DNA of 64,000 nucleotides from Cognatilysobacter terrigena (GTDB lineage Bacteria > Pseudomonadota > Gammaproteobacteria > Xanthomonadales > Xanthomonadaceae), in contig NZ_SELT01000013.1 in NCBI RefSeq assembly GCF_004361065.1, positions 1 through 64,000 of the forward strand, given 5' to 3'. This document shows, one piece after another, positions 62,287 through 64,000 of the stretch; position 1 is the stretch's first letter; each line of letters starts with the position of its first letter. The notes under the pieces are model-generated. The model worked only from the letters and a program-made list of their open reading frames with translations. It made no database searches and was not told the DNA's origin. The translations under genes were made by a program, and so were the position numbers.

Positions 62287-63392
62287 TCCTGCTGCGCTGG
62301 CTCTACGACATGGGGCTGCGCTTCACGCGCACCATTGATCTGCCGTTGCTCGGCGCGCTGCTCGCGCTTATGGCGATCGGCATGGCGGTGATCTACAGCG
62401 CGGGCGATGGCTCGATGCGCATGGTCATCGCGCGCGGCGCGCACTACGGCCTCGGCCTCGGCGCGATGTGGGCGATCTCCCGTATCCCGGTGCACCAGCT
62501 GCGCAACTGGACGCCGTATCTCTACGGCGCTTCGATCATTCCTTTGTTCGTCGTGCTGCTGGTCGGCAGCGGCAAACACGGCAACCTCTGGATCAATCTC
62601 GGCGTCTTCTATTTCCAGCCGTCGGAAGTGCTCAAGCTGAGCCTGCCGATGATGGTCGCCTGGTATCTCAATCGACGTCCGCTGCCGCCGAACCTCAAGG
62701 TGACGCTGGTCGCGGCGACGATCATCGCGGTGCCGACGCTGCTCATCCTCAAGCAGCCTGACTTCGGCACGGCGATGCTGGTCGCGTTGAGCGGCGCGTT
62801 CGTGCTCTATCTCGCCGGGTTGTCGTGGTGGTGGTTTGTCGCCGCGGGCGCAGGTGTCGCAAGCGTCGCGCCGGTGGCGTGGTTCTTCCTACTGCGGCCG
62901 TACCAGAAGGACCGCATCCTCACCTTCCTCAATCCCGAATCCGATCCGCTCGGCGCGGGCTGGAACATCATCCAGTCGAAGATCGCGATCGGCGCCGGCG
63001 GCTTCACCGGCAAGGGCTGGATGCACGGCTCGCAGTCGCACCTCAACTACCTGCCCGAACACACCACGGACTTCGTGTTCGCAGTACTGAGCGAGGAGTT
63101 CGGCTGGATCGGCGTGATCACGGTGATCGCGCTGTATCTGTTCGTCATCGGCCGCTGCCTGTGGATCGCGGTCGAAGCGCGTGACGGGTATTCGCGCCTG
63201 ATCGCCGGCGCGCTCGCGATGGCGTTCTGCGTGTACGTCATCGTCAACGGCGGGATGATCGCCGGGCTGTTGCCGGTGGTCGGCGTGCCGATGCCGTTGC
63301 TGAGCTATGGCGGCACGTCGGCGGTGTCGCTGCTGGCCGGCCTGGGCGTGGTGATGGCGGTGAAGGCGCATCGGCCGACGTACGGGCGCTGA
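62283..63392 (+). CDS. rodA: Rod shape-determining protein RodA (SEDS glycosyltransferase)
   Basis: A 369-residue polytopic SEDS protein with ten predicted helices that polymerises lipid II during elongation with PBP2. Family motifs: WINLGVFYFQPSEVLKLSL (about 104-122), LKQPDFGTAMLVA, GWNIIQSKIAIGAGG, LPEHTTDFVFAVLSEEFGW, and GVPMPLLSYGGTS near the C-terminus. The catalytic Asp is expected in TTDFVF. It overlaps mrdA by four bases and is the last gene of the rod operon; a stem-loop without U tract follows. Confidence 0.96.
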   Translation: MILLRWLYDMGLRFTRTIDLPLLGALLALMAIGMAVIYSAGDGSMRMVIARGAHYGLGLGAMWAISRIPVHQLRNWTPYLYGASIIPLFVVLLVGSGKHGNLWINLGVFYFQPSEVLKLSLPMMVAWYLNRRPLPPNLKVTLVAATIIAVPTLLILKQPDFGTAMLVALSGAFVLYLAGLSWWWFVAAGAGVASVAPVAWFFLLRPYQKDRILTFLNPESDPLGAGWNIIQSKIAIGAGGFTGKGWMHGSQSHLNYLPEHTTDFVFAVLSEEFGWIGVITVIALYLFVIGRCLWIAVEARDGYSRLIAGALAMAFCVYVIVNGGMIAGLLPVVGVPMPLLSYGGTSAVSLLAGLGVVMAVKAHRPTYGR

Positions 63393-63397
63393 GGGTT

Positions 63398-63417
63398 TCC
63401 GGGGTTGCCGCCCCGGA
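63398..63417 (+). terminator. Stem-loop after rodA, no U tract
   Basis: TCCGGGG (63398-63404) pairs with CCCCGGA (63411-63417) over a six-base loop, five bases after the rodA stop, followed by TGGATTGAGG. A second perfect stem, CGGACTT (63439-63445) with AAGTCCG (63454-63460), lies in the leader of the next gene. Confidence 0.4.
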
Positions 63418-63485
63418 TGGATTGAGGGATGGTGTCCCCGGACTTGACAGGGGAAGTCCGTCCTCAGCCATCGAAAGGAACTCGT

Positions 63486-64000
63486 ATGACCGCTCAACGT
63501 CATCGCCTCGCGCAGGCGATCGTCGCCGCGCTGGCCGTCGCCGCGCTGCCTGCCTTCGCGCAGGACGCCACGCCGACCGCCGATACCTCCGCCAAGCAGC
63601 TCGACACCGTGCAGATCACGGGTTCGCGCGTGCGCGGCCGCACCGCCGCCGACACCGCCGCACCGGTCGACGTCATCCGCCGCGAGGAACTCGAAGCCAC
63701 GGGTGCGCAGGAAGTCGGCCAGATCCTGCAGATGCTCGAACCGAGCTTCAACTTCTCGCGCACCACCGTGTCGGACGGCACCGACATCCTGCGTCCCGCC
63801 ACGCTGCGCGCGCTCGGCCCCGACCAGGTGCTCGTGCTCGTCAACGGCAAGCGTCGCCATCAGCAGGCCTTGGTCAACGTGCAGCAGACCATCGGCCGCG
63901 GTTCCGCCGGTACCGACATCAACGCCATTCCGCTCGGTGCGATCGAGCGCATCGAAGTGCTGCGCGACGGTGCCGCCGCGCAGTACGGCTCCGACGCGAT
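63486..64000 (+). CDS. TonB-dependent receptor, N-terminal part (cut by window edge)
   Basis: The frame opens at ATG 63486, with AAAGGAA just upstream, and runs off the right edge after 171 codons. Residues 1-24 are a signal peptide (AALAVAALPAFAQ). LDTVQITGSRVRGRTAADTAAPVDV in parts is a TonB-box-like start followed by the plug domain: REELEATGAQEVGQILQMLEPSFNF, LRALGPDQVLVLVNGKRRH and INAIPLGAIERIEVLRDGAAAQYGSDA in parts. This plug pattern is typical of the large TonB-dependent receptors of Xanthomonadaceae. The barrel is outside the window. Substrate cannot be told; it has its own leader 93 bases after rodA. Confidence 0.93.
   Translation, partial: MTAQRHRLAQAIVAALAVAALPAFAQDATPTADTSAKQLDTVQITGSRVRGRTAADTAAPVDVIRREELEATGAQEVGQILQMLEPSFNFSRTTVSDGTDILRPATLRALGPDQVLVLVNGKRRHQQALVNVQQTIGRGSAGTDINAIPLGAIERIEVLRDGAAAQYGSDA

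Noticed and set aside
63444-63449. Perfect -35 hexamer TTGACA upstream of the TonB receptor
   Set aside because: It lies in a hairpin, no -10 box follows at 16-18 bases, and it is too close to the Shine-Dalgarno of the receptor gene.

Overview
The window is a high-GC (roughly two-thirds G+C) chromosomal segment from a gammaproteobacterium of the Xanthomonadaceae/Lysobacteraceae type (Lysobacter, Luteimonas or a close relative; inferred). The order lptM-dapF-DUF484-xerC followed by hslV-hslU, the algR-hemC pairing, the mreB-mreC-mreD-mrdA-rodA block, and the abundance of secreted peptidases plus a TonB-dependent receptor all fit that family. I see no rRNA, tRNA, CRISPR array, insertion sequence, prophage or plasmid function.

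Layout. 1-3264 (+): a tightly overlapping lipid/envelope operon (end of a cyclopropane-fatty-acid synthase, DUF2878, DUF1295, a second CFA-like methyltransferase, a Blc-type lipocalin), resembling lipid-remodelling clusters seen in photo-oxidative stress regulons. 3390-8384 (+): a periplasmic protein and two secreted serine peptidases (S41, S9). 8600-14210 (-): a secreted hypothetical, a nitronate monooxygenase-like enzyme, catalase-peroxidase katG behind a cluster of inverted repeats, and a lipoprotein with about 30 consecutive prolines. 14378-17179: two c-di-GMP phosphodiesterase-type EAL genes, the first interrupted by a frameshift. 17552-22479: a secreted PHP-type protein with duplicated Ig-like modules, facing an SDR plus GH1-like glycosidase pair. 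22605-25764 (+): a 16-cysteine metal-storage-like protein, an esterase, algR, a small membrane protein and hemC. 25798-31189 (-): a SnoaL-like protein and a four-gene membrane molybdoenzyme cluster most like sulfite:quinone oxidoreductase SoeABC, divergent from a WYL regulator. 32802-37160 (+): two prolyl-oligopeptidase-family enzymes. 37881-40539 (+): lptM-dapF-DUF484-xerC. 40662-45763 (+): an M13 peptidase, a lone receiver protein and hslVU behind a good sigma-32-like promoter. 45751-48091 (-): a HExxH protein, an AraC regulator and a DUF6328 membrane protein. 48365-49597 (+): an AroQ-like protein and ubiE. 49687-51879 (-): a CBM9/DUF5916 outer-membrane protein with a CXXCH motif. 52100-56116 (+): an M1 aminopeptidase, two small exported proteins and a third EAL protein. 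56149-57084 (-): a PfkB-family kinase. 57351-63392 (+): the rod-shape operon. 63486 to the end: start of a TonB-dependent receptor.

Themes. The segment combines core housekeeping (haem, lysine/peptidoglycan, ubiquinone, chromosome dimer resolution, cell elongation, protein quality control) with an export-heavy peptide- and sugar-degrading repertoire. Regulatory sequence is legible in places: four hairpins with U-rich tails, a series of strong hairpins without U tracts just after stop codons, a heat-shock promoter before hslVU, and three genes (hemC, lptM, ubiE) with a -10-like hexamer exactly six bases before the ATG and no Shine-Dalgarno, suggesting leaderless transcripts. The most system-like candidates are the Soe-like molybdoenzyme cluster, the left-edge lipid operon and the GH1/SDR pair. 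I found no completely unprecedented multi-gene system.
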